A stretch of 64,000 nt of DNA, from positions 1 to 64,000 of the forward strand of contig NZ_WWCU01000024.1 in NCBI RefSeq assembly GCF_009857595.1. The letters are read 5' to 3'. A program made the position numbers and the translations under genes. This document shows, piece after piece, positions 15,282 through 24,705 of this stretch (positions are counted from its first letter, which is position 1; each line of letters starts with the position of its first letter). This DNA comes from Pseudoduganella aquatica. GTDB taxonomy: Bacteria > Pseudomonadota > Gammaproteobacteria > Burkholderiales > Burkholderiaceae_D. The notes under the pieces are model-generated. The model ran no database searches, was not told the origin of the DNA, and saw only the letters and a list, made by a program, of their open reading frames with translations.

Positions 15282-16874
15282 TTACACGTGCAGCGGCGCG
15301 TCCGCATGCGGCTCGGCGCTGCCCGGCCCACTCTCGATCGGCGTCACGCGCGGCATGCGCAGCACGAAGCTGGCGCCCTGTCCCAGCGTACTGGCCACCG
15401 TGATGGTGCCGGCGAACTGCTTGGCGATCAGGTTGAACACGATGTTCAGCCCCAGCCCCGTGCCGCCCTGCCCCCGGCGCGTGGTGACGAAGGGATCGAA
15501 CACCTTGTCCAGCATGTCGGGCGGGATGCCTTTGCCGTTGTCCACCACCTGCATCTCTATCCAGTCGCCGTCCGGCTTGACGTTGATGGCGATGCGGCCC
15601 TCGGCGTCCGGTTCGAAGGCGTGCTCCACGCAGTTCAGCGTGAGGTTGGTGATGACCTGGGCCAGCGCGCCCGGATAGCTGTCGAGCACAATCTCGGCCG
15701 GGCAGGCGATGTCCACCTTGATATGCGTCTTCTTCAGCTTGGGCTGCAGGCTGGACACCACCTCGCCGATGTATTCGCGCAGCTCGAAGCGGCGCCGCGC
15801 CTCGCTCACCTGGTCCACCGCGATCTGCTTGAAGCTGTGGATCAGGTGCGCGGCGCGGTAGGCGTTGTTCATGATGAGCTTGGTGCTCTCGCTGGCCGTT
15901 TCCAGGTATTTCAGGATCTCCGACTTCTTGATGGCACCGTCGGCCACCGCCTGGTGCACCTTCTCGGTCGCTTCGGCCAGGATGGAGGCGCTGGTCAGCG
16001 CGATGCCCACCGGCGTGTTGATCTCGTGCGCCACGCCGGCCACCAGGCCGCCCAGCGACGCCAGGCGCTCGGCCTGCAGCAGCGATTCCTGGGTGCGGCG
16101 CAGGTCGTCCAGCGCTTTCGCGGTTTCCTGCGCGGCGCGGCGCGCCTCGTCCTCGGCCTCGCGGGTGCGGCCGATAATCGCCTTCACGCGGCGCTGGATG
16201 GCGTTGAAGCCGCGTATCACCTGGCCCAGTTCGTCGCGCCGGTTTTCCGGCAGCTCGCCCACCTCGTCCGAGCCGCGCGTGGCCAGGTCGTGCAGGCCGT
16301 CGCGCAACTGCTTGAGCGGGTCGAACACGATGCGCAGGCTGAGCGCCAGCGCCGCCACCAGGATGGAGTCCAGCAGCAGCACTTCGATCACCTTGCGCTG
16401 CACCTCGCTGCGCAGGGTGGCGTCCATCTGCGCGCGGCTGAAGTTGACCACCACGCGGCCCACGATGACCGGCTTGGGCGCGCTGCCGGCCGCGCCGGCG
16501 TCGCGGTAGGCCAGGTCGGCCACCACCGGCGCGCCGCCCACGGCGGTGTCCGATTCGATGGCGCTGATGCTGCCGCTGTCGGCGCGCAGCTTGCCCGAGA
16601 ACAGGCCCACCGAGGTGTCGTAGACGCGGATCGCCACCAGCTCGGGCGGCAGCATTTCGGCGGCCACGATGTTGTCCACCTTGGCCTTGTCCAGGTCCCA
16701 CAGCGCGGACGGCAAGCTGGTTTGCAGCCGCGTCAGCACGCCCTGGCGCAGGCGCTGGTTGTTCACTTCCAGTTCGTGGCTCAGACTGTATTGCGCATAG
16801 GTGCCGGAGATGCCCAGCACCAGGGTCACGATCACCACGAACAGCAAGGTCAGCCGACCTTGAATTCCAAACAT
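15282..16874 (-). CDS. Membrane sensor histidine kinase (orphan)
   Basis: A 530-residue kinase: TM1 (8-25), periplasmic sensor (about 26-160), TM2 (163-183), HAMP-like segment and coiled coil to about 265, then GLVAGVAHEINTPVGIAL with phospho-acceptor His283. The ATPase domain has DNGKGIPPDM and GGTGLGLNIV. This H-box variant (HEINTP) is typical of kinases that act with multi-step or unlinked partners. GGGAGGAG precedes ATG 16874. No response regulator gene is adjacent, so its partner is elsewhere or is the neighbouring HDOD pathway; that link is speculative. Confidence 0.9.
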   Translation of the reverse strand: MFGIQGRLTLLFVVIVTLVLGISGTYAQYSLSHELEVNNQRLRQGVLTRLQTSLPSALWDLDKAKVDNIVAAEMLPPELVAIRVYDTSVGLFSGKLRADSGSISAIESDTAVGGAPVVADLAYRDAGAAGSAPKPVIVGRVVVNFSRAQMDATLRSEVQRKVIEVLLLDSILVAALALSLRIVFDPLKQLRDGLHDLATRGSDEVGELPENRRDELGQVIRGFNAIQRRVKAIIGRTREAEDEARRAAQETAKALDDLRRTQESLLQAERLASLGGLVAGVAHEINTPVGIALTSASILAEATEKVHQAVADGAIKKSEILKYLETASESTKLIMNNAYRAAHLIHSFKQIAVDQVSEARRRFELREYIGEVVSSLQPKLKKTHIKVDIACPAEIVLDSYPGALAQVITNLTLNCVEHAFEPDAEGRIAINVKPDGDWIEMQVVDNGKGIPPDMLDKVFDPFVTTRRGQGGTGLGLNIVFNLIAKQFAGTITVASTLGQGASFVLRMPRVTPIESGPGSAEPHADAPLHV

Positions 16875-17014
16875 CGAGCAGCTCCTCCCAGTCTTGCGCG
16901 GCACGGATATGACGGCAACGCCCCAATGTAAAGTATGGCTAGCAACTTGGCAAGATTTTCGACCGCGCCGCGGCGCCGATGGTAAGATCATGCGACGAGA
17001 ATGACGGAGGCGCG

Positions 17015-17359
17015 ATGACTGCCACTTATCAGCACCTGCCCCTGGGCCAGGTGCAAGCCGGAATGATATTGTCGGATGAACTGCTGGACGCGCAGGGCCA
17101 TGTGCTGCTGCCGCAGGGCACGGTGCTGACCGACGCCACGCTGGCGCTGATGCCGCGCCACGGCATCGCCATGCTGCCGATTGCGCTGCCCGAGCAGCCC
17201 AGCGAGGCCGAGCAGGCCGCCAGCCAGGAGCAGCGCGTCGCGCGCATCGAGCACCTGTTCCGCAAGAACGACCCGGACAGCGACACCGACTGGGCCACCG
17301 CCCTGCTGCGCCGCTTCGTCACCGATTACCGCCTGGGCCTGGCCCCGGCAGAAGAATGA
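17015..17359 (+). CDS. Small protein resembling the N-terminal module of HD-GYP regulators
   Basis: A 114-residue soluble protein. The N-terminal half, LPLGQVQAGMILSDELLD then GHVLLPQGTVLTD, follows the pattern of the short domain that precedes HD-GYP c-di-GMP phosphodiesterase domains. The C-terminal half is acidic and helical. ACGGAGG lies 5 bases before the ATG. It overlaps the HDOD gene by 4 bases (ATGA), so the two products are probably partners. The function is inferred from similarity of pattern only. Confidence 0.75.
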   Translation: MTATYQHLPLGQVQAGMILSDELLDAQGHVLLPQGTVLTDATLALMPRHGIAMLPIALPEQPSEAEQAASQEQRVARIEHLFRKNDPDSDTDWATALLRRFVTDYRLGLAPAEE

Positions 17360-18201
17360 GCACCATGCTGACATACGACGATGTAGTAAAAAACCTGGAC
17401 GACCTGCCCTCGCTGCCCGCCGTGGTGATGGAACTGCTCAACAGCATAGACCAGGAGGACGTGGACATTTCCGTGCTGGCCAAGAAGGTCTCGCACGACC
17501 AGGCGCTGACCGCCAAGACGCTGCGCCTGGCCAATTCCTCGCTGTACGGCCTGCAGGTGAAGGTGACCACCATCCAGCAGGCCATCACCTACCTGGGTTT
17601 CCAGGCCACGCGCAACCTGATCACGGCGGCCGCGCTGACCGGCTGCTTCGCCGAGCGCTCCTGCGCCGGCTTCGACCACAAGGCCTTCTGGCGCCATTCG
17701 ATCGCCAGCGCCGCCTGCGCCAAGGTGCTGGCGCGCCAGATGCGCTTCAACCAGGACTACGCCTTCACGGCCGGCCTGCTGCACGATATCGGCCGGCTGG
17801 TGCTGGTGGCCTGTTTCCCGAAAGAGTACGAGCAGGCGCTGGCCTACCGCAGCGAGCATGACTGCCTGCCGCTGGAGGCGGAGCGCGCGGTACTGGGCAT
17901 CGACCACGTCGATGCCGGCATGGCGCTGGCGGAACACTGGAATTTTTCGGACACGATGCGGCTGGCGATCGCCCACCACCACAACCCGGAAGCACCGGGT
18001 GCGGGCTTTTTGGCGGCCATCATCCACGTGGCGGACGCCATTGCCCATGCGCTCGATCTGGCGCAAATGCCGGACGGCCTGGTGCCGCCGGTCTCCACCG
18101 TGGCCTGGACTGCGCTGGGCCTCGATGAAACCATCTATCTACAACTGTTCCGCGAAACGGAACTGCAATACGAAGAAATCGCCATGGTGCTGCTGAGCTA
18201 A
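17356..18201 (+). CDS. HDOD-domain signalling protein
   Basis: A 281-residue cytoplasmic protein made almost entirely of an HDOD domain: LPSLPAVVMELL near residue 17, SLYGLQVKVTTIQQAITYLG, a GLLHDIGRLVL HD-like motif and the late AIAHHHNPE. HDOD proteins regulate motility, biofilm and stress responses, often by binding rather than hydrolysis. It is coupled to the preceding small gene through an ATGA overlap and faces the XRE-like gene. Confidence 0.88.
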   Translation: MSTMLTYDDVVKNLDDLPSLPAVVMELLNSIDQEDVDISVLAKKVSHDQALTAKTLRLANSSLYGLQVKVTTIQQAITYLGFQATRNLITAAALTGCFAERSCAGFDHKAFWRHSIASAACAKVLARQMRFNQDYAFTAGLLHDIGRLVLVACFPKEYEQALAYRSEHDCLPLEAERAVLGIDHVDAGMALAEHWNFSDTMRLAIAHHHNPEAPGAGFLAAIIHVADAIAHALDLAQMPDGLVPPVSTVAWTALGLDETIYLQLFRETELQYEEIAMVLLS

Positions 18202-18245
18202 GCCGGCACTTTTCAGTCCCGGCCCCGGCGTCGTCACTGCGCGCC

Positions 18246-18575
18246 TCAGTGCGCGTAGCTGCCGGCTTCCTGCTTTTCCGGCCGGTCCTCGGGCTTGGGG
18301 CGGCCTTGCGCGTCGGACAGGCGGTACTTGGTGCGGCGGTCGCCCATCAGGTCGCGCAGGTCGCGGATGCTCATGCCGGTCACTTCGTGCATGCGTATCA
18401 GCAGCGAGGCGCCGACCGGCAGGCGGTGGTGGCGGATCTTGCTGATGACCGGCGGCGCCACTTCCAGCATGCGCGACAGCGCGGCGTCGTTCTTCAGCTG
18501 CATTTTTCCCAGCAGCATATCCAGCAGGTGGTTGGGGTTGTAGCTTTCTTGAGAAGCAAGGGCGTGGTGTGCCAT
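18246..18575 (-). CDS. Small helix-turn-helix (XRE-like) protein
   Basis: A 109-residue protein with a helical core: NHLLDMLLGKMQLKNDAALS, then MLEVAPPVISKIRHHRLPVG, a helix-turn-helix resembling phage Cro/XRE recognition helices, followed by a helix and a charged PKPEDRPEKQ tail. It is a likely DNA-binding regulator of unknown target. The 237 bases before its start hold only a terminator for the next gene upstream and AT-rich sequence likely to include its promoter. Confidence 0.75.
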   Translation of the reverse strand: MAHHALASQESYNPNHLLDMLLGKMQLKNDAALSRMLEVAPPVISKIRHHRLPVGASLLIRMHEVTGMSIRDLRDLMGDRRTKYRLSDAQGRPKPEDRPEKQEAGSYAH

Positions 18576-18771
18576 GATTTTCCTCGTCTAGTGAGTTGTC
18601 TATCCCGGAATGGCATTGCAATTTCAATAACAATTCTAATACCAAACCAGCCCGTTCAGGCCAAGCTGCAACTAGCGAAGCTTGCGTTAGGTCAAGCACC
18701 CGCTAGAATTCTTAGCAACAATGCCATTTCAACACACGGGAATATTCCGTGGCGCACGAAAGAACTTTTAG

Positions 18772-18799
18772 GAAATAAAATCGCCCGCAGAAGGCGGGC
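18772..18799 (-). terminator. Rho-independent terminator downstream of the Q/A-rich protein gene
   Basis: On the minus strand, GCCCGC (18799-18794), a 5-base loop and GCGGGC (18788-18783) are followed by GATTTTATTTCC. It lies 13 bases beyond the stop at 18813. Confidence 0.75.
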
Positions 18800-18812
18800 T
18801 TAGGCGGGGGGG

Positions 18813-19115
18813 TTACGCAGTCGTATTGATATTCTGGCCGATCCGGGCGGATGGCGACGTGCTGTTCTGGCTGCTCTGCTGCGATTCGAGTTGCTGCCGC
18901 TTCACGGCGTCGGCCTGCTGGGTCTGGCGCTCCTGCTCGGCGCGCGCGGCCTGCTGGGATTGCTGGGTCTGCTGCTCGGCGCTGGCGGTTTCCTGTTCGC
19001 GCCGCGCCGCCTCCTCGCGGCGCGCCTGGCGGGCCTGTTCGGCGCGCTGGTCGGCGACGGCGCCGGTCTGCTGCGCCGGGGTGCTGCTGGTGCTGGGAAT
19101 CGCACTGACTGCCAT
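18813..19115 (-). CDS. Low-complexity Gln/Ala/Glu-rich protein
   Basis: A 100-residue hydrophilic protein of unknown function. Residues about 20-80 are a run of Q, A, E and R (for example ARREEAARREQETASAEQQT), predicted as a long helix or coiled coil, flanked by serine/threonine-rich ends. There is no signal peptide or membrane segment. The second in-frame ATG (19115) was chosen because GGAG lies 9 bases upstream; the first ATG (19127) has no ribosome site. A terminator follows directly, so it is monocistronic. Confidence 0.65.
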   Translation of the reverse strand: MAVSAIPSTSSTPAQQTGAVADQRAEQARQARREEAARREQETASAEQQTQQSQQAARAEQERQTQQADAVKRQQLESQQSSQNSTSPSARIGQNINTTA

Positions 19116-19271
19116 GGCTTGCTCCATTGAAAAGTAAGACCCTCACAACGACTGTAGGGCAAGCCCGGCCGAAAGCAATGACGAAGCATCAACAAGTCCG
19201 GGAAAAACACCGCCGCCGCCGCGATACGGTAAACTACCGGCATTCAGTACACACCTACCAGGCAGCGCCCA

Positions 19272-20313
<1,042 letters not shown>

Positions 20314-20330
<17 letters not shown>

Positions 20331-20775
20331 ACTGACCCTGTCGGTGCAATACGCCGACCCGCGCCTGCAGGACAGCATCACGCGCCCCCTGGTGCGGCGG
20401 TGGATCAAGGCGGCGCTGTTCGCCCCGGCCGAGCTGACCATACGCTTTGTGGATGCGGAGGAAGGCCGCGTGCTGAACCGCGACTACCGCGAGAAGGACT
20501 ACGCCACCAATGTGCTGACTTTCGCCTACAACGAGGGCGAGGACTACGCCGAGGACGAGCCCACCCGCGCCGACATCATCCTGTGCACCGATGTGCTGGA
20601 AAAGGAAGCGGCCGAGCAGAAGAAGACGGTGGAGGAGCACACGGCCCACCTGATCGTGCACGGCGTGCTGCACGCGCAAGGCTACGACCATATGGACGAC
20701 GAGGAAGCGGCCGAGATGGAAGGCCTGGAGACCGAGATCCTGGCGGGGCTGGGCTACGCGGATCCTTACGCGTAA
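20314..20775 (+). CDS. ybeY: Endoribonuclease YbeY
   Basis: A single-strand-specific RNase for 16S rRNA 3'-end maturation and 70S quality control, 153 residues. The metal site HGVLHAQGYDH supplies His116, His120 and His126, and RDYREKDYATNVLTFAY is the conserved N-terminal block. It overlaps ybeZ, and the stop is 5 bases before REP 7, which may end the transcript. Confidence 0.95.
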
Positions 20776-20780
20776 AGGCC

Positions 20781-20814
20781 GGCGGGTTACGCGCTGCGCG
20801 CTAACCCGCCCTAC
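20781..20814 (-). repeat. REP element 7
   Basis: GGCGGGTTACGCGC arm, loop, GCGCTAACCCGCC arm, CTAC at 20811-20814. It begins 5 bases after the ybeY stop and is head-to-head with REP 8 across a 31-base spacer. Confidence 0.9.
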
Positions 20815-20845
20815 GGTCCCAAAAGACCGTCGATGTGCTTATTTC

Positions 20846-20881
20846 GTAGGGCGGGTTAGCGGCGCAGCCGCGTAACCCGCC
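20846..20881 (+). repeat. REP element 8
   Basis: GTAG head at 20846-20849, GGCGGGTTAGCGGC arm, loop, GCCGCGTAACCCGCC arm. It ends 2 bases before the stop of the convergent gene at 20884. Confidence 0.9.
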
Positions 20882-20883
20882 AA

Positions 20884-21168
20884 TCAGCCGCCCTTGGTGC
20901 CGCTGGTGCCCAGCAAGGCGCGGTTGACGTCGAACGGCGTCTTTTCAATCAGGCGGGCGGTGGTGTCGGGCGGCAGCTTCTCGCTGTCGAAACGCATGGG
21001 CACGGGCGCTTCGGGCGGCGGCGCTTCGGGGCTGGCTTCGGCCGGCGGCACGTCGTTGATCGATTGGGCGTCCGGCGCCACGGTGTCGACATCGGCCGCC
21101 TGCTCGGCGATTTTTCGCTGCGGGACCAGGCCGGTGGCCGGGTTGAGGGAGGAGATGCTGCTGACCAT
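20884..21168 (-). CDS. Hypothetical proline/alanine-rich small protein
   Basis: A 94-residue protein: MVSSISSLNPATGLVPQRKI, an acidic Pro/Ala-rich middle (PPAEASPEAPPPEAPVP) and a more conserved-looking end KTPFDVNRALLG. No signal peptide or fold is recognised. GGAG lies about 8 bases before ATG 21168; the open frame upstream of it is the shadow of corC. It is divergent from corC over about 120 bases that should hold both promoters. Confidence 0.6.
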   Translation of the reverse strand: MVSSISSLNPATGLVPQRKIAEQAADVDTVAPDAQSINDVPPAEASPEAPPPEAPVPMRFDSEKLPPDTTARLIEKTPFDVNRALLGTSGTKGG

Positions 21169-21288
21169 GGCGGACTCCGCGCAAGAGATAAAAAGTCTCC
21201 CATTGTAGCGCCAAAAAAGACAAAAACGGAGGGCCGGCGGCATTTGTAGTATCCTATAGCACTCCGAAACAACTGGCTCACGCCTCCT

Positions 21289-22167
21289 ATGCAAGAGCAC
21301 CCTAGTGGCGTCAAGACTGACGCCAAACCCCACAGATCGCTTTTTGAGCGACTCACCGCTTTCATCTCCCCCGAGCCCGAGAACCGCGCGGAACTGCTCG
21401 AAGTGCTGCACGATGCCCACGAACGCAACCTGATCGACGCCGATGCGCTGTCCATGATCGAGGGCGTGTTCCAGGTGTCGGACCTGTCCGCGCGCGACAT
21501 CATGGTGCCGCGTTCGCAGATGGATGTGATCGACATTTCCAAGCCCATCGAGGAATGGATGCCCACCGTGCTGGAAACGGCCCACTCGCGCTTCCCCGCC
21601 ATCGAGGGCGAGCGCGACAAGGTGATCGGCATCCTGCTGGCCAAAGACCTGCTGCGCTACTACGCCGAAGAGAGCTTCGACGTGCGCGACATGCTGCGTC
21701 CGGCCGTGTTCATTCCCGAATCCAAGCGCCTGAACGTGCTGCTGCGCGACTTCCGTGCCAACCACAACCACATGGCCATCGTGGTGGACGAGTATTCCGG
21801 CGTGGCCGGGCTGATCACCATCGAGGACGTGCTGGAGCAGATCGTCGGCGACATCGAGGACGAATACGACTTCGACGAAGAGGAAGACAACATCCTCTCC
21901 ATCAAGGAAGGCAAGTTCGGCCCGCGCTGGCGCATCAAGGCGCTGACCGAGATCAGCCAGTTCAACGAGGAACTCGACACCGACCTGTCCGACGAGGACG
22001 CCGACACCATAGGCGGCTACGCGGTCAAGCACCTCGAGCGCATGCCGCACAAGGGCGACACCTTCGACATCGGCAACCTGCGCTTTGAAGTGCTGCGTTC
22101 GGATGCGCGCCAGCTGCACGTGCTGCTGGTCGAGAAGCTGCCGCCGGCAGTGGACGAACAAGACTGA
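21289..22167 (+). CDS. corC: CorC/HlyC-family CBS-domain protein (Mg/Co efflux type)
   Basis: A 292-residue cytoplasmic protein: paired CBS domains (about 65-190, VPRSQMDVIDISKPIEEWMP onward, with the GLITIEDVLEQIVGDIEDEYD junction) and a C-terminal CorC/HlyC domain (about 205-285). Unlike CorB/CNNM proteins it lacks the DUF21 membrane domain. Linked to magnesium/cobalt tolerance and membrane stability. It sits in the conserved ybeZ-ybeY-corC-lnt order, and its TGA overlaps the lnt ATG. Confidence 0.92.
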   Translation: MQEHPSGVKTDAKPHRSLFERLTAFISPEPENRAELLEVLHDAHERNLIDADALSMIEGVFQVSDLSARDIMVPRSQMDVIDISKPIEEWMPTVLETAHSRFPAIEGERDKVIGILLAKDLLRYYAEESFDVRDMLRPAVFIPESKRLNVLLRDFRANHNHMAIVVDEYSGVAGLITIEDVLEQIVGDIEDEYDFDEEEDNILSIKEGKFGPRWRIKALTEISQFNEELDTDLSDEDADTIGGYAVKHLERMPHKGDTFDIGNLRFEVLRSDARQLHVLLVEKLPPAVDEQD

Positions 22168-23729
22168 TGCGCTGGCGCCGCGCCCAACCCGGCGACGCTC
22201 CCGCACCGCAGCGCAGCACCCGTGGCCGCATGATCATCGCCGCGCTGGCGGGCGCCGCCAGCGTCTTCTCCTTTGCTCCCTTCGGCTGGTGGCCGCTGCA
22301 AATCCTCTGCCTGGCCGCGCTGTTCTACCAGGCGCTGCGTTCGGCCACGCCGAAAGCCGGCGCGCTGGTGGGCTGGGCGTTCGGCTTCGGCTGGTGCCTG
22401 GCCAACACGCACTGGCTGGTGGTGGCGCTGAACCGCTTCGGCGGCCTGCCGCTGCCGCTGGCGGTGGCCGCCATCGCCCTGCTGGCCGCCGCCATGGGCA
22501 TCTACGCCGCCCTGGCCATGTATTCCGCGCTGTGGCTGCGCAAACGCTGGCTGCTGCCGCTGCCCGCCGCCAACCTGCTGATGCTGCCCGCCATGTGGGC
22601 GCTGTTCGAATGGGTGCGCGGCTGGCTGTTCACCGGTTTCCCCTGGGCCGCCGCCGGCTACGCCCATAACGACGGCCCGCTCGGCGGCTACGCGGCCATC
22701 GTGGGCGTGTACGGCGTGAGCTGGCTGGCCGCGCTGTGCGCCTGCGCGTTGCTGCTGGCCGCGCACCGCACGCGCTGGTACGCGCTGGGCGGCCTGGCCA
22801 CCGTCATGGCCGCCGGCTTCGGCCTGCGCCACATCGACTGGACCCATCCCGTGGGCGAGCCGATCTCGGTGCGCCTGCTGCAAGGGAATACGCCCCTGCA
22901 GCAGAAGTTCGACGCGCGCCACACCGAAGCCACGCTGCGCCGCTACCGCGACACCATCACCGCCGAAGCGGCCGACCTGATCGCCACGCCGGAAACGGCC
23001 ATCATGCTGTTCCAGCACCAGCTGCCGCCGGACTACCTGCCCAGCCTGGGCCAGTTCGCCAAGCGCTCGGGCAGCCACCTGGTGCTGGGGATTCCGCTGA
23101 TGGACAGCCCCACCCAGTATTCGAACAGCGTGATCGGCCTGCCGCCCGCATCGGGCCTGCCAACCTACCGCTATGACAAGCACCACCTGGTGCCGTTCGG
23201 CGAATTCATCCCGACCGGCTTCCGCTGGTTCACGGACATGATGCACATTCCGCTGGGCGACCAGACGCCGGGCAAGGCGCTGCAGGCGCCGTTCCAGGTG
23301 AAGTCGCAGCGCGTGCTGCCGAATATCTGCTACGAGAACCTGTTCGGCGAGGAGATCGCGGCGCAGCTGGCGGCCGATCCGAATCCGGCCACCCTGCTGC
23401 TGAACGTCTCCGAGCTGGCCTGGTACGGCGAATCCATCGCCATCCCGCACCACTTGCAGATTTCGCAGATGCGCACGCTGGAAACCGGCCGCCCCATGCT
23501 CGGCTCCACCAACACCGGCGCCAGCGTGGTGATCGACAGCCACGGCAAGGTGACGGCGGCGCTGCCCTACTACCAGGCTGGCGTGCTGAAAGCCTCGGTG
23601 CGCGGCATGGCGGGCGATACGCCCTACATCGTGCTGGGCAACCGCCTGTTCCTGGTCCTGGCCGCGCTGGCAGTGGCCGGCGCGTGGCTCTGGTCCCGAA
23701 AAAACGCGAATAAGCACCCCGATAAGTAG
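22167..23729 (+). CDS. lnt: Apolipoprotein N-acyltransferase
   Basis: Inner-membrane enzyme that adds the third acyl chain to the N-terminal cysteine of lipoproteins, 520 residues. About six N-terminal helices are followed by a periplasmic nitrilase-like domain. The catalytic triad is visible as Glu in ATPETAIM, Lys in YDKHHLVPFGEF and Cys in PNICYENLFGEE. A C-terminal helix ends the protein. Start codon overlaps corC by one base. Confidence 0.95.
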   Translation: MRWRRAQPGDAPAPQRSTRGRMIIAALAGAASVFSFAPFGWWPLQILCLAALFYQALRSATPKAGALVGWAFGFGWCLANTHWLVVALNRFGGLPLPLAVAAIALLAAAMGIYAALAMYSALWLRKRWLLPLPAANLLMLPAMWALFEWVRGWLFTGFPWAAAGYAHNDGPLGGYAAIVGVYGVSWLAALCACALLLAAHRTRWYALGGLATVMAAGFGLRHIDWTHPVGEPISVRLLQGNTPLQQKFDARHTEATLRRYRDTITAEAADLIATPETAIMLFQHQLPPDYLPSLGQFAKRSGSHLVLGIPLMDSPTQYSNSVIGLPPASGLPTYRYDKHHLVPFGEFIPTGFRWFTDMMHIPLGDQTPGKALQAPFQVKSQRVLPNICYENLFGEEIAAQLAADPNPATLLLNVSELAWYGESIAIPHHLQISQMRTLETGRPMLGSTNTGASVVIDSHGKVTAALPYYQAGVLKASVRGMAGDTPYIVLGNRLFLVLAALAVAGAWLWSRKNANKHPDK

Positions 23730-23792
23730 CCAAACAGTAGCCAAACCCGGCTAAAATTAGCCGTTTATGGCTAGCCATCCCAAAGAATAACG

Positions 23793-24692
23793 ATGCTCAC
23801 ATTTCAACAAATCATCCTGACGCTGCAATCCTACTGGGACAAGCAGGGTTGCGCCCTGCTCCAGCCCTATGACATGGAAGTCGGCGCCGGCACTTTCCAC
23901 ACCGGTACTTTCCTGCGCGCGATCGGCCCCGAGCCTTGGCGCGCGGCCTACGTGCAGCCTTCGCGCCGCCCGAAAGACGGCCGCTATGGCGAGAACCCGA
24001 ACCGCGGCCAGCACTACTACCAGTACCAGGTGGTGATGAAGCCTGCGCCGGAAAACATCCTGGACCTGTATCTGGGTTCGCTGGAAGCGCTGGGCCTGGA
24101 CCTGAAGCAGAACGATGTGCGCTTTGTTGAAGACGACTGGGAAAGCCCGACCCTGGGCGCCTGGGGCCTGGGCTGGGAAGTCTGGCTGAACGGCATGGAA
24201 GTGACCCAGTTCACCTACTTCCAGCAAGTGGGCGGCCTCGACTGCAAGCCGGTGCTGGGCGAAATCACCTACGGCATCGAACGCCTGGCCATGTATCTGC
24301 AGGGCGTGGAGAATATGTACGACCTGGTGTGGACGCAGTGGGAGGAAAATGGGGTCACGAAAACGCTGAAGTACGGCGACGTGTTCCACCAGAACGAAGT
24401 GGAGCAGTCGGCCTACAACTTCGAGCACTCGAACACCGAGCTGCTGTTCGCGCAGTTCAACAATCACGAGTCCGAAGCCAAGCGCCTGATCGAGCTGCAA
24501 CTGACGCTGCCGGCCTACGAGCAGATCATGAAAGCGTCGCACAGCTTCAACCTGCTGGACGCGCGCGGCGCCATCTCGGTGACCGAACGCGCCGCCTACA
24601 TCGGCCGCGTGCGCGCCCTGTCGCGCCTCGTGGCGCAGGCCTACTACGATTCCCGCGAACGCCTCGGCTTCCCGATGGCCCCAGCAGCTTAA
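23793..24692 (+). CDS. glyQ: Glycyl-tRNA synthetase alpha subunit
   Basis: Catalytic subunit of the bacterial alpha2beta2 glycyl-tRNA synthetase, 299 residues, the normal length. It begins MLTFQQIILTLQSYWDKQGC and contains the family blocks EVGAGTFHTGTFLRAIGPEP and GWEVWLNGMEVTQFTYFQQ. Followed after 13 bases by glyS, with gmhB and plsC in the same run. A small stem in the 63-base leader does not look like a T-box. Confidence 0.97.
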   Translation: MLTFQQIILTLQSYWDKQGCALLQPYDMEVGAGTFHTGTFLRAIGPEPWRAAYVQPSRRPKDGRYGENPNRGQHYYQYQVVMKPAPENILDLYLGSLEALGLDLKQNDVRFVEDDWESPTLGAWGLGWEVWLNGMEVTQFTYFQQVGGLDCKPVLGEITYGIERLAMYLQGVENMYDLVWTQWEENGVTKTLKYGDVFHQNEVEQSAYNFEHSNTELLFAQFNNHESEAKRLIELQLTLPAYEQIMKASHSFNLLDARGAISVTERAAYIGRVRALSRLVAQAYYDSRERLGFPMAPAA

Positions 24693-24705
24693 AGATTAGA
24701 ACGAC

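Noticed and set aside
20884..22206. 440-residue reading on the minus strand across corC
   Set aside because: Only the last 94 residues (from ATG 21168) have a ribosome site and plausible composition; the rest is the antisense of corC.
23730..23792. T-box or riboswitch before glyQ
   Set aside because: The 63-base gap is too short and has only a small stem; T-boxes are also not expected in this group.
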